Numbered from the stretch's first letter, positions 47,796 to 56,347 are shown. The stretch: 64,000 bases of DNA from Rhizobium albus (GCA_030160035.1 BSNO01000003.1:744001-808000), one strand, 5' to 3'. Notes: generated by a model not told the origin, from the sequence alone. Program-made: numbers and translations.

Positions 47796-48105
47796 GCGGC
47801 CAGTAGGCAGTCGCTCGTCATGGGAGCATGCCCTCAGCAGCCGGCGCTATGCACGGTGCGAGATGGTCGCTGTTCTGTGTCCGTTCCCATTCTTGATGTT
47901 AAGCGGATGTAGAGTGTTGGCAAAGAATACAACTCAGACGCGCTCGGCACGATTTTCATAACGATTTGAATCTTGGACAATGGATAGATTATTCATTGGC
48001 ATCAAAAAATATCGGATTTTCCACTTTATCTTTCTGTTATAATATGAAAAACAGCGATGAATCGCCGTGTTGAATGCGTTTTGGATAGAGGTTTCGGGGC
48101 AGTCG
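47796..48105 (+). promoter_or_regulatory. Gene-free, AT-rich leader region of mucR
   Basis: 310 bases without a gene. The first 100 are ordinary; from about 47880 the DNA is much richer in A+T than the rest of the window. TATAAT at 48038-48043 could be a -10, about 68 bases before mucR, but its -35 at 17 bases (GATTTT) is weak. MucR/Ros proteins bind AT-rich DNA and repress their own genes, so this may hold autoregulatory sites. Confidence 0.45.
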
Positions 48106-48534
48106 ATGGATGAGACGAGTGAGATGGACAATAAAGAACTGATCGTGGAACTTACGGCCGAGGTCGTAGCTGCCTATGTCAGCAACAATGTCGTGCCCGT
48201 CGGTGAATTGTCTGCTCTGATTGCTGATGTGCATCATGCCCTGGGCAACATGACAGTGCGACAGGAAGCTGTTGTTGTCGAAAAGCCGAAGCCGGCCGTG
48301 CCGATCAAGCGCTCCGTCCAGGATGACCAGATCACCTGCCTCGAATGCGGCCTCAAGTTCAAATCGCTGAAGCGCCACCTGATGACGCACCATACGCTGA
48401 GCCCGGAAGAGTATCGCGAGAAGTGGGACCTGACCGCAGACTATCCCATGGTTGCCCCGGCCTATGCGGAAGCCCGCTCGCGCCTCGCCAAAGAGATGGG
48501 CCTCGGCCAGAAGCGCAAGCGCCGCGGAAAGTAA
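48106..48534 (+). CDS. mucR: MucR/Ros family zinc-finger transcriptional regulator
   Basis: A 142-residue regulator of the MucR/Ros type, which in rhizobia, Brucella and Agrobacterium controls exopolysaccharide, motility and virulence genes. The zinc finger reads [19 protein letters not shown] with ligands Cys78, Cys81, His91 and His95/96; [14 protein letters not shown] follows as usual. The N terminus [18 protein letters not shown] is the oligomerisation part. ATG 48106 matches family length; 48124 is an alternative. It ends at a perfect terminator. Confidence 0.95.
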   Translation: MDETSEMDNKELIVELTAEVVAAYVSNNVVPVGELSALIADVHHALGNMTVRQEAVVVEKPKPAVPIKRSVQDDQITCLECGLKFKSLKRHLMTHHTLSPEEYREKWDLTADYPMVAPAYAEARSRLAKEMGLGQKRKRRGK

Positions 48535-48561
48535 TCCCAGGCTTCCAGGCCTGTTGAAGAG

Positions 48562-48591
48562 AGCCCAGCCGGCTAGCCGGCTGGGCTTTTT
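48562..48591 (+). terminator. Intrinsic terminator of mucR
   Basis: A 26-base perfect palindrome (48562-48587) starting AGCCCAGCCGGC, followed by T residues to 48591. Confidence 0.95.
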
Positions 48592-48707
48592 CGTTTCCGA
48601 AACGGGGATAACCTTCCATTTCTCATGGCACGCGTATCAGCACCTGTTGCGATTATGCGCCTCGCATTCACATTTCCGTGGAGTCACTTGTCCCCGCACC
48701 GCGGGTT

Positions 48708-48725
48708 GGATTAAGAATATAATCC
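48708..48725 (+). promoter_or_regulatory. Dyad overlapping the -10 of the DnaA-like gene
   Basis: GGATTA (48708-48713) and TAATCC (48720-48725) form a perfect dyad with a 6-base spacer. TATAAT (48718-48723), a consensus -10, is inside it, 21 bases before the ATG at 48744. A GAGTC at 48680-48684 is a possible CcrM methylation site. A repressor bound here would block the promoter. Confidence 0.45.
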
Positions 48726-48743
48726 TATATGCAGGAGACGAGC

Positions 48744-49175
48744 ATGCCACCCCAAATTTCGACCGCGCCCACAAGTGAACGCATCCGGCCAGGCGGATCG
48801 CTGCCGGACTTCGCCTCAGCTGTGAACGTGCATCTCGTGGACCAGTGCCGGGCGATCCAGGCGGTGGTTGACGAGATGGACGCGCTGGTTGCCGGCGAGC
48901 CGGCGCCCAAGAGAAGCCACAGGCGAGAAGGAGCGGCATCGCGCCGCGCGATGGTTCAGCGACGGCAGATCGCGATGTATGTGTCGCATGTGGTGCTGTG
49001 CCACTCCCTCACGGATCTGGGCCTCGCATTCGGTAGGGATCGAACGACGGTGAGCCATGCGTGCCATGTCGTGGAGGACCGCCGCGATGATCCGGCATTC
49101 GATCGCTTCATCGCCTCCATCGAGCGCGTTGCGGCCGCGGTTTTCCAGCGAGATGGGGGCGCGCGTGGGTTCTAG
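48744..49175 (+). CDS. Stand-alone DnaA domain IV-like DNA-binding protein
   Basis: A 143-residue protein whose residues 72-118 match the DNA-binding domain IV of DnaA: RRQIAMYVSHVV, then SLTDLGLAFGRDRTTVSHAC. In DnaA the equivalent GRDHTTVxHA reads the DnaA box. The AAA+ domain is absent, so it cannot be a replication initiator itself; it could occupy DnaA boxes or act as a regulator. The N-terminal 70 residues are polar. AGGAG is 6 bases before ATG 48744 (an ATG at 48729 sits before the ribosome binding site). The 3' end overlaps the next gene by 23 bases, a coupled pair. Confidence 0.85.
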   Translation: MPPQISTAPTSERIRPGGSLPDFASAVNVHLVDQCRAIQAVVDEMDALVAGEPAPKRSHRREGAASRRAMVQRRQIAMYVSHVVLCHSLTDLGLAFGRDRTTVSHACHVVEDRRDDPAFDRFIASIERVAAAVFQRDGGARGF

Positions 49176-49929
49176 TGTTTCCGACCAATCCAATCTCGCG
49201 CGGCAGACCCTCAAGCTCGTGCGCTTTTGTACGGGCGGTGTAACAATAGAGAGGACATCGAAGGCGATCATTCTCACGGCGCTCGATGGCAAGACGGTGC
49301 GGGTGGCGTCATCGCTGCTTTGCGCTGCGCTGCGGGCGGGGCTGCTTATGGAGACGGAGGATGGGTTGCGCGCCACCGACGCGGGCTTGAGCTTTGCGCG
49401 ACGGGCCTTGGCCGGCGCCGGACTCGATGGCGGCGATATGTGCTTTCAAAGCCAGCATGGGCAGATCAAGAGGGACACGGTCACGATCGACGGACAGCAA
49501 GCCATCGTCGCGCGCAACATGACAGAATCGCCGCTGGCTGCGATCGCGCGCATGAAGGGCAGGGACGGGCAGGCGTTCTTGAGCGGGCACCAGCGTGAAG
49601 CCGGCGAGCGGCTTTCGCGCGACTTCGTGCGAGGACACATGCAGCCACGCATTTCGGCGAACTGGGAAGCGAGCGTTGCCAGCTCCTCCGGACGCTCGGC
49701 AAACGGTACGGCTGACATATCGGATTCGGCGATGGCCGCCCGCCAACGCATCGACCGGGCCATGCAGGCCATCGGTCCGGAGCTTTCCGGTGTCGTCCTG
49801 GATGTCTGCTGCTTCGAAAAGGGGTTGGAACTGGTGGAACGCGAGCGCCAATGGCCGGCACGGTCGGCAAAGATCATGCTCAGGTCCGGGCTTTCGGCGC
49901 TGAGCCGCCACTATGGCTTCACACGATGA
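49153..49929 (+). CDS. DUF6456 domain protein
   Basis: A 258-residue protein with no signal peptide. A helix-turn-helix-like stretch (residues 15-75, TIERTSKAIILTALDGKTV and VASSLLCAALRAGLL) precedes a middle block with NMTESPLAAIARMKG and a C-terminal block AARQRIDRAMQAIGPELSGVVLDVCCFEKGLE, which I recognise as DUF6456. This family is typical of Rhizobiales and is often next to the DnaA-like small protein, as here. Role unknown, but DNA-binding is plausible. Confidence 0.75.
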   Translation: MGARVGSSVSDQSNLARQTLKLVRFCTGGVTIERTSKAIILTALDGKTVRVASSLLCAALRAGLLMETEDGLRATDAGLSFARRALAGAGLDGGDMCFQSQHGQIKRDTVTIDGQQAIVARNMTESPLAAIARMKGRDGQAFLSGHQREAGERLSRDFVRGHMQPRISANWEASVASSSGRSANGTADISDSAMAARQRIDRAMQAIGPELSGVVLDVCCFEKGLELVERERQWPARSAKIMLRSGLSALSRHYGFTR

Positions 49930-49935
49930 ATGATC

Positions 49936-50355
49936 TCAGGCGGCGGCGCGTTCGGCTTCGCCCTTGATGCGCGCGACCATGGAGCGCAAACCGTTGGCGC
50001 GCTGCTGCGACAGGTGCTCGACAAGCCCCAGCTCATCGAAAAGGTTGGAAGCGTCGAAAGCCTCGATTTCGGAAGCTTTGCGGCCGGAGAAAGCACTGAG
50101 AGCGATGGCGACGAGGCCCTTGACGATGTGGGCATCGGAATCGCCGCGGAAATGCAGCACAGGATCGCCCTCGGACCCATCGCGCCGGGAGACGAGCCAG
50201 ACCTGGCTGGCGCAGCCCTGAACCTTGTTCTGGTCGACCCGCTCGTCGTCGGTCAGCGGGTCGAGCGTACGGCCGAGTTCGATCACGTAGCGATAGCGAT
50301 CTTCCCAATCGTCGAGAAAGGCAAAATCGTCCTTGATCTGCTGCAGCGGCGTCAT
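49936..50355 (-). CDS. sufE: SufE family sulfur-transfer protein
   Basis: A 139-residue protein that accepts sulfur from SufS cysteine desulfurase for Fe-S cluster assembly. The acceptor is Cys48 in VQGCASQVWLV; DDERVDQNKVQGC and LDDWEDRYRYVIELG are conserved. It is separate from any suf operon here. Convergent with the DUF6456 gene. Confidence 0.92.
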   Translation of the reverse strand: MTPLQQIKDDFAFLDDWEDRYRYVIELGRTLDPLTDDERVDQNKVQGCASQVWLVSRRDGSEGDPVLHFRGDSDAHIVKGLVAIALSAFSGRKASEIEAFDASNLFDELGLVEHLSQQRANGLRSMVARIKGEAERAAA

Positions 50356-50434
50356 GATCGGTCCCGTCTCTCAAGTGTCTAGCCGCATATAGGCGACGGA
50401 TACCCGAAAATCACGGGGAAAAGGGCGGACAATT

Positions 50435-50860
50435 TCAATCGAGCGGCTGCGGCGCGGTGTAAGGCCTGACGGTCGGGGGCAGCATGACCGCGGCCTCTTC
50501 GGGCGTGGAGCCAGCCACCGCGGGAGCGGCTTCGGCGGTTGCACCAAGAACGGTGCCGGTCGCAAGCGGATCTGCGGCACCATTGCCGTCGCCTAGCGCC
50601 GAGTCGAGATATTGATAGGCAATGCGCGCCCCATCGCGGGCCCGAAGACCAAGTGCGTTCAAAGTTTCGCCGCCGGTGACGCAGACATCGGGGTGGCGCT
50701 CGCACATGGAGCGGATGTCCTCGATCGCCACGCCGAGTGCGAAGATCGTTTCCCCGACCGCCAACGGCTGCTCGTTTTCGCTGGTCTCTCTGCTTTCCAG
50801 AAGAGGAAGGCTGAGCAAGACAACCGAAAACCAGAATGCACCTTTCAGCAGAAATCCCAT
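50435..50860 (-). CDS. DUF5330 domain protein
   Basis: A 141-residue protein with an N-terminal membrane segment (MGFLLKGAFWFSVVLLSLPL) and a mature part with IEDIRSMCERHPDVCVTGGETLN; this is the DUF5330 pattern from Rhizobiales. A Cys pair may form a disulfide in the periplasm. The C terminus is Pro/Ala-rich and of low complexity. Function unknown. Confidence 0.78.
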   Translation of the reverse strand: MGFLLKGAFWFSVVLLSLPLLESRETSENEQPLAVGETIFALGVAIEDIRSMCERHPDVCVTGGETLNALGLRARDGARIAYQYLDSALGDGNGAADPLATGTVLGATAEAAPAVAGSTPEEAAVMLPPTVRPYTAPQPLD

Positions 50861-51310
50861 CGTTCAAGCCTTCCCGCAGAGTTCGATCCGGGTTTCTGAA
50901 CCGTCCCGGTATCGCTTGTTGAGAAGGACCATAACGCAAAGGTTCAAATGCCCGTTTGAGCCGAGCCGCAGAATTTGATTCAAATTTTATCGATCGATGG
51001 CAGCGCCAACTTGGTGAAACGCTTCAGGGGCAATTGTATCAAATGCCCGGATTGGCTGGCTTTCGATGCCACGAAACCAGGACCGGCAGCAGGGCCTGGT
51101 CAAAATTTCGGGGGCCATTGCGAGACCAAGCGTTAACCATACCGACGGTTCCACCGGGCGCATCCTGCCATTTCCGCTGAATAGGCCGCGTTCGGTCAAA
51201 CCACTGCCTTTCGGCTTATCCATTCCTTAAGGGCGGGGGTGCAACCTCGGCTTCAAGACGATGAGATTTTTGTAACGAGTTCGGACCCGTCGGTGACATT
51301 CTGGAACGCT
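50861..51310. promoter_or_regulatory. Intergenic region between DUF5330 and histidine kinase genes
   Basis: 450 bases (377 if the kinase starts at GTG 51239). Both divergent promoters must lie here. TTAACCAT at 51133-51140 matches a CtrA half-site but has no partner 7 bases away. Short frames at 50956-51180 and its opposite strand look like chance. No RNA gene or repeat seen. Confidence 0.4.
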
Positions 51311-52966
51311 ATGCATAGCAGGGTCGCGACCATGATCGGTCGTGCCGCCAGCGCCTGCATCAACGAAGCCCTCAACGAGGGGCCGGAGATGGATGCGCAG
51401 GTGAGGATGATGCGCGTGCTGTTGACCAGCGCGCTTGCCGCGCCGCTCTTGCTGCTGCCACTCGTCGCATTTCTGGCCGCACCTGCTGTGGCCTTGCCAG
51501 CGGCCATCATCGCATCCGCAATTCTTCTGAGCGCTGCAGCCATGCTGGGCGTGACCGGCTCGCGGCGTCTCGGCGCAGTGACGCTCGGCGCGCTGGTCGC
51601 CGGTACTGCGCTCGCCGGCGCTATGCTCGACACCAGTGGCACGGAGCTGAGTGTCGTCGTCTGCGCGCTTATTGGCGCGATGCTTCCCGTTCTGGTGCTT
51701 GGCTTCCGGAACGTCGATGGCTCGTCGCAGGAACGCGAGATTGCGCCAGTCGACGACTTTGCGCTGGCGGCGCACATGTCCGGCTTTGTGGCGCTGCTCG
51801 ACGAACAGGGCGCTCTGCTGCGCGCCGGCGGTCACGAGCTTGGCGATTTCGCTGAATGGATCGACGTCAACCGTCCGCGCAGCATGATCGAGCGCATTCA
51901 CGTTTCGGATCGACTGCCCTTCATGCAGGCGCTCGACCGCATCCGTCTCGGCGGAGCGCGCGAACGGCTCATGGTGCGGCTGCACCGGGCCGCGATGGAC
52001 CGGCAGTTCGTCCATGTCTCGATCGATCTCTCGCCCCGCCTTCTGGCGACGGGCGAGGTGAGCGACATCATCGCTCACATGCGGATCGTCGACGAGGAGA
52101 TCGAACTGCGTGCCGAATGCACTCGGCTCGTGGATCTTGCCGAGCAGGCCGAGGGCGAGAAGACCCGCTTCCTCGCTGCCGTGAGCCACGAGATGCGCAC
52201 GCCACTCAACGCCGTCATCGGGTTCTCCGAGATACTGGCACGGGAATATTTCGCGCCGCTCGCCGATGAGCGGCAGCGCGAATATGTCGGCCTGATCAAG
52301 CGGTCGGGCGAGCACCTCCTGTCGCTGGTCAACACGATGCTCGACATGAGCAAGATCGAGAACGGGCGCTATCGGCTGATCCATGAGGATTTCGATGTTG
52401 CCGCTGCCGTCGACGACTGCGTGAAGATGCTCGGCCTGGAAGCGGAAGACAAAGGGCTGACGCTGACGGCGCGCGCGCGCCGTGCGGGCCTGCTGAACGC
52501 CGACCAGCGCGCCGTGCAGCAGATCCTGATCAACCTGATCGGCAATGCGATCAAGTTCACCGAGCCCGGTGGCGTCATCACCGTCGATGCGACCCGCAGC
52601 GGCGCGATGATCCGCCTGACGGTGTCCGACACGGGCATTGGCATGCCTCCGGAAATTCTGAGCCGCGTCGGCGAACCGTTCGTTCAGGGTGACGAGGGCT
52701 ATGCCCGACGCCACCAGGGAACGGGGCTGGGCCTTTGCCTTGTGAAGGGGCTCGCAAGCCTCCATGGTGGGCGGGTCGTGATCGACAGCGTGATCGGCCG
52801 CGGCACGGCCGCGACGGTGGAACTTCCTGCCGAAGGGGTGGACAGCACCGAGCGACAGGCAGACAACAGCGCGCGCATGGTGGAGTTTCCACCGCGATTG
52901 AACACGAGGGAGAAGAAGACAATCAATGCCGGCAAAGTCCACGAAACGACCGCGAAAACAGCCTGA
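51311..52966 (+). CDS. Membrane sensor histidine kinase, DivJ/PleC-like
   Basis: A 551-residue kinase (575 if GTG 51239 is used). The N terminus has several hydrophobic segments (about residues 30-110), then a PAS-like region, and a HisKA domain with AVSHEMRTPLNAVIGFSEIL (His293), HATPase with GNAIKFTEPGG, DTGIGMPPE and QGTGLGLCLVKG. The dimerisation helix has the REYVGLIKRSGEHLLSLVN pattern of PleC/DivJ kinases that feed the DivK-CtrA pathway. No receiver domain. The 3' end overlaps the next gene by 41 bases, so kinase and peptidoglycan-binding protein are coupled. Confidence 0.88.
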   Translation: MHSRVATMIGRAASACINEALNEGPEMDAQVRMMRVLLTSALAAPLLLLPLVAFLAAPAVALPAAIIASAILLSAAAMLGVTGSRRLGAVTLGALVAGTALAGAMLDTSGTELSVVVCALIGAMLPVLVLGFRNVDGSSQEREIAPVDDFALAAHMSGFVALLDEQGALLRAGGHELGDFAEWIDVNRPRSMIERIHVSDRLPFMQALDRIRLGGARERLMVRLHRAAMDRQFVHVSIDLSPRLLATGEVSDIIAHMRIVDEEIELRAECTRLVDLAEQAEGEKTRFLAAVSHEMRTPLNAVIGFSEILAREYFAPLADERQREYVGLIKRSGEHLLSLVNTMLDMSKIENGRYRLIHEDFDVAAAVDDCVKMLGLEAEDKGLTLTARARRAGLLNADQRAVQQILINLIGNAIKFTEPGGVITVDATRSGAMIRLTVSDTGIGMPPEILSRVGEPFVQGDEGYARRHQGTGLGLCLVKGLASLHGGRVVIDSVIGRGTAATVELPAEGVDSTERQADNSARMVEFPPRLNTREKKTINAGKVHETTAKTA

Positions 52967-54026
52967 ACCCCGCCGCAAGGCGCGGCGCTCTCCTGGTTTT
53001 GCGTCGCGGACTTTCGACGCAGCCGGGCGGCTCATTGCGCGCCATCCGTCGCTTGCCGCCGGTGGCGTGGTTTTTGCCGTTGTCTTCAGCTTCGTTACCG
53101 CCAACGCCATCTGGTATCAGCCGGGCGGGCATCCTTCGCCGCTCCTGTCGACGCGGACCGGCATCGCGCCCACCCCAGCGCCGCTGATGACGGCCGACGG
53201 GGTTGAGCCTCGACAGATCGAACAGGCAGGGCGCGACAGTCTGGGATCCGAAGACGGCGTGGAGACGATCGAGGATATTCTGACCCCGGTGCCTGCACGA
53301 CGCGTGCAGAGCGTCGTCATCGAACGGCCGGAAGACCGGGACATGGCAACTGCCAGCATTCCGCCCGAGGCGGAGACGACGGTCGACGACATCGTGCGAC
53401 CGTCCGCCCCGCAAGCGGCAGCGGAACGTGCGTTAATCGGCGAGATCCAAGCAGAACTAGCGCGGCTCGGCCACTACACCGGTGCCGTAGACGGGCTGAC
53501 CGGGCCACAGACGCGCGCAGCGCTTGCAGCATTCGGAGCGGCTTCGGGCTCGGAAGGGCTCGGCCTGACCGCAAGCACGCTGCAGCGCTTGAAAGCCGCC
53601 GAGCGTGCCGCCCCGCCCGTTGCGCAGCCGCAGGCACGGACCGAGGCCCAGCCGCAGGCACGGACCGAGGCGCGGCCTGAAGCACGGCCGGAGCCAGCGA
53701 TTGTTCAACGGGTCAGCGTCTCGCCGAACGAAACAGCGGCACTGACGCCGCCGGCAGCGCTCGGTGCCCGCGACAGCAGTGACTATTATACCCCGCCGGC
53801 CGACATTCCGACCGCCGGTGGCTCGGGCTCGACCGACGTCGAGACGGTGCGCAGAATCCAGCAGGGGCTCGTCAACATCGCCTATGCCGATGTGGCCGTG
53901 GACGGCATGCTGGGCAGCCAGACGCGACAGGCCATTCGGGAGTTCCAAGGCGACTACCGCCTGCCGACTACGGGTGAGCCCGACCAGGCAGTTCTCGACA
54001 AGCTTCAGGAAATCGGGGCTTTCTGA
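52926..54026 (+). CDS. Peptidoglycan-binding membrane protein with two PG_binding_1 domains
   Basis: A 366-residue protein: basic N terminus (KSTKRPRKQPEPRRKARR), one membrane segment (about residues 44-62), a Pro/Glu-rich periplasmic linker, and two PG_binding_1 domains, one near residues 165-215 (LARLGHYTGAVDGLTGPQTR) and one at the C terminus (GLVNIAYADVAVDGMLGSQTR). A 24-base tandem repeat encodes two QPQARTEA units in the linker. It begins inside the 3' end of the kinase gene and is followed 6 bases on by a DUF1491 gene, giving a three-gene unit. Confidence 0.85.
   Translation: MPAKSTKRPRKQPEPRRKARRSPGFASRTFDAAGRLIARHPSLAAGGVVFAVVFSFVTANAIWYQPGGHPSPLLSTRTGIAPTPAPLMTADGVEPRQIEQAGRDSLGSEDGVETIEDILTPVPARRVQSVVIERPEDRDMATASIPPEAETTVDDIVRPSAPQAAAERALIGEIQAELARLGHYTGAVDGLTGPQTRAALAAFGAASGSEGLGLTASTLQRLKAAERAAPPVAQPQARTEAQPQARTEARPEARPEPAIVQRVSVSPNETAALTPPAALGARDSSDYYTPPADIPTAGGSGSTDVETVRRIQQGLVNIAYADVAVDGMLGSQTRQAIREFQGDYRLPTTGEPDQAVLDKLQEIGAF
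53625..53672 (+). repeat. Tandem repeat, two 24-base units
   Basis: Two near-identical 24-base units (53625-53648 and 53649-53672) begin CAGCCGCAGGCACGG and differ only at the last base. They encode QPQARTEA twice in the periplasmic linker of the peptidoglycan-binding protein; the repeat is in frame, so copy changes would only lengthen the linker. Confidence 0.9.
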
Positions 54027-54032
54027 AGTCCC

Positions 54033-54380
54033 ATGATGCGTCTCAAGAGCGATATCTTTGTATCGGCGCTGATCCGGCGCGTGTTCGCCGACGGTGGCTT
54101 TGCCGCTGTGGAAGCGAGTGGGGCGCCGGAAGCGGGCGCGATCTTCGTGCGATGCCGCTACCGCGACGGCACGGAAAGCCTGTTTGGCCCGGCTCCGCAA
54201 TCGATCTTCGAGGATGGAGAGGCAGCCGGTGACCGGCTTTTCGAGCTGCGGTTGGAGCGGGTAGAGCACGAGAAGGTCCAGGCCCTGCTGGCCAAGGAAC
54301 GCAACTTCGACAGCGATCTCTGGATCGTGGAGATCGAGGCGGACGATCCGCTGCGCTATCTTGGTGTCAGGCCCGCCTGA
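54033..54380 (+). CDS. DUF1491 family protein
   Basis: A 115-residue soluble protein: RLKSDIFVSALIRRVFADG, then GAIFVRCRYRDGTESLFGPAP and NFDSDLWIVEIEADDP. This is DUF1491, an alphaproteobacterial family with no known role. It starts 6 bases after the peptidoglycan-binding gene and overlaps the convergent DUF2336 gene by 14 bases. Confidence 0.88.
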   Translation: MMRLKSDIFVSALIRRVFADGGFAAVEASGAPEAGAIFVRCRYRDGTESLFGPAPQSIFEDGEAAGDRLFELRLERVEHEKVQALLAKERNFDSDLWIVEIEADDPLRYLGVRPA

Positions 54381-55407
54381 GCGGCACACCACGTTGGAGG
54401 GCGTTGCGCTTGGGCGATTGATCCGCCCGCACGTCGCGGCGAGCGCTGTCGGCAACGACAGGCTGATGCGCTGCGCGCCTTGAAATCCAATCGGCCCGCT
54501 GCCAGGCCATGACCTTCTCGACGCATTCGACGAACGAACAGGAGCGCAGCAGCTGGAGCGAACGGCGCTCGCCGTCTTGTCCATCCGCAAGATGCGGGAA
54601 GAAACGCTCGAGCGCTGCGATGATCATCGTGTAGCGCAGGCCCAATGCCACGAGCGTTTGTGCAAGCTGGGCGCCCGACACGTCCATCATGATGCGCTCG
54701 GCGAGATCGAAACGCGATGCGAGCGCATCGGCGAGCGCCGTGGCGAAATAGATCGTGTCGCCTTCCTCGACGTGCCGGATGAGGCGGCTTTCCACATCCG
54801 GTGCAATGCGCGCCGGCAATGTTGGCGGGTCTGCGTAGTCCGGCGTGTTGCGCATGACGATCGACCGAAGCTTGTTGCGGATGTCTTCTTCGCGAGCCTG
54901 CCGTTCGACGGCGGACGGCGTGCGGGAGGCAGGCTCGGCCGCTGCAGCCGATGTGTCGCGAAGCGAGAGCGTCCGCTTTACTGCCGGATGGGCAATGGCG
55001 GACAATGCGGCAAGCAATTGGGGTGACACCGAGCGCCGACGTGCGGCGGCGCGGGCATGGGCAACGCCGTGCTTTTGCACCGCTTCGATGAGCAGGGACT
55101 CGTCGATTGCGCTGGAGTGCACGATGAAGGGAGCCGCGATACCGACCGGTTGATCCAGAATGAGACGGCTGGCGGCCTCGGGCATGATCGGCGCGCGCGA
55201 CAGGGCCGCTGCTGCCGTACGCTTTGCTTCTTCCGAAGCGGCCTCAAAGAGTGGGACGAACAGGTCGGCGAATTGCTTGAGATCGCGCTTGCTGGGCTCA
55301 GGCATGGCCTCAAAGCTGGCAACCGTCGCCAAGAGCACCGCATCCTTGCGGCCGGCTCGCCCTGAGAGTTCGAGATCACGAAAACGATCGGACACGTGAA
55401 CCAGCAC
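54367..55407 (-). CDS. DUF2336 domain protein
   Basis: A 346-residue all-helical protein. HEAT-like paired helices run through the first half (AALSRAPIMPEAASRLILDQPVGIAAPFIVHS in parts), and the basic Arg-rich middle is followed by GDTIYFATALADALASRFDLAERIM. This is DUF2336; some relatives are linked to cell-cycle signalling. The GTG at 55407 is the only start found that keeps the first helix; its ribosome binding site is poor. Low-confidence start, secure family. Confidence 0.8.
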   Translation of the reverse strand: MLVHVSDRFRDLELSGRAGRKDAVLLATVASFEAMPEPSKRDLKQFADLFVPLFEAASEEAKRTAAAALSRAPIMPEAASRLILDQPVGIAAPFIVHSSAIDESLLIEAVQKHGVAHARAAARRRSVSPQLLAALSAIAHPAVKRTLSLRDTSAAAAEPASRTPSAVERQAREEDIRNKLRSIVMRNTPDYADPPTLPARIAPDVESRLIRHVEEGDTIYFATALADALASRFDLAERIMMDVSGAQLAQTLVALGLRYTMIIAALERFFPHLADGQDGERRSLQLLRSCSFVECVEKVMAWQRADWISRRAAHQPVVADSARRDVRADQSPKRNALQRGVPLRRA

Positions 55408-55451
55408 CTACGCAAAACAAAAAGTGATGAACCGAGACTAAACAGAAAGGC

Positions 55452-55470
55452 TTAGCAAGGTGTTAACCAT
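55452..55470. promoter_or_regulatory. Candidate CtrA box
   Basis: TTAG (55452-55455), 7 bases, then TTAACCAT (55463-55470) match the CtrA consensus TTAA-N7-TTAACCAT except one base in the first half. It lies 45 bases upstream of the DUF2336 start and 131 bases before the small gene at 55601, so it could serve either. Confidence 0.5.
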
Positions 55471-55600
55471 CTGCTGGCTGAATGGCGCAATGGACTGTGG
55501 GCACGGGGCTTTTGACGATGATTCGCAAGCCGTTGCGGGCCGCAGATCCTGGGTGAAAACGTTCAGCGTTCATCCGTTTGGGCAACTGACGGAGAATGGC

Positions 55601-55783
55601 ATGGCAGCGATAATTTCATTGAGAGACCTCGATCGTCGGCCGCGAGGCGCGAAGCGTCCGGAGCCATCGGAAAGTGCAACGATCCTGATGTTCACAGGCG
55701 TGCGGATCGACCGGTCCGGCAAAGGCCTGCCGGTCGTGCAGATACGGCGTGACGAGGCAGAACGTCCGCACGACGGGCGCTGA
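55601..55783 (+). CDS. Small conserved-looking protein, 60 residues
   Basis: A 60-residue basic protein reading AAIISLRDLDRRPRG at the start and TGVRIDRSGKGLPVVQIRRDE later, without membrane segments or Cys. GGAG is 6-7 bases before the ATG at 55601; the longer open frame upstream has no good site. Codon use is like neighbouring genes. I recognise it only as a small conserved Rhizobiales type, no function known. Its stop is 3 bases from the stop of the convergent DUF1254 gene. Confidence 0.65.
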   Translation: MAAIISLRDLDRRPRGAKRPEPSESATILMFTGVRIDRSGKGLPVVQIRRDEAERPHDGR

Positions 55784-55786
55784 GGT

Positions 55787-56347
55787 TCAATCAGCCAGCG
55801 GCTCTTCGCGGCAGGTGGCCGACGACAGGAAGTCGTTTGCCTGAGCCTGCATCGTCTGGTCCGGCACGACGGTGCGCATCAGCACATAACCATCTGTGAC
55901 ATCCGTTTCGACGAGGACGCTGCCTGCAAGGTTCGGCGGCAGGCCCTCGCGCAGCCGGATCATTTGCAGAGGATTGGCGAGCGTCACGTTCATGCCGCCC
56001 CCCTCGGAGGTCCGGTCATTCATGCTGAAGAGCTCGTTGGAACGCCGGTCGAACACCGCGAGCGACCAGAAGGGCACCGCGCCTTCGGCCTGAAGATGGA
56101 TCGGCGCGTCGGCAAGAACGAAGCGGCAGAGATAGGTCGTGGAATAGGGGGTGTCAGAGACAAGCTCCGTCGACGTTACCTCAGCGCTAACCGCGGAAGC
56201 CGGCAGGAAGCGATCATTCGCCGGCAGAGATGAAATGCGTGAATAGACGTCGTCACTCGCAAAGAAGGGCAGAGTGAGGATGATCACGATATGCAGCACG
56301 AGCGCGCCGACGAGACCCGCGAGAATGGCGAAGACGAGATTACGCAT
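55787..56347 (-). CDS. DUF1254 domain protein
   Basis: A 186-residue protein with an N-terminal membrane anchor (MRNLVFAILAGLVGALVLHIVIILTLP, in parts) and a periplasmic domain: SDTPYSTTYLCRFVLAD and VPFWSLAVFDRRSNELFS. In most bacteria DUF1254 and DUF1214 are one chain; here they are two overlapping genes (8 bases), each with its own anchor. Function unknown. Confidence 0.82.
   Translation of the reverse strand: MRNLVFAILAGLVGALVLHIVIILTLPFFASDDVYSRISSLPANDRFLPASAVSAEVTSTELVSDTPYSTTYLCRFVLADAPIHLQAEGAVPFWSLAVFDRRSNELFSMNDRTSEGGGMNVTLANPLQMIRLREGLPPNLAGSVLVETDVTDGYVLMRTVVPDQTMQAQANDFLSSATCREEPLAD

Noticed and set aside
50956-51223. Short open frames on both strands between DUF5330 and the kinase gene
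   Set aside because: No ribosome binding site and no protein-like composition.
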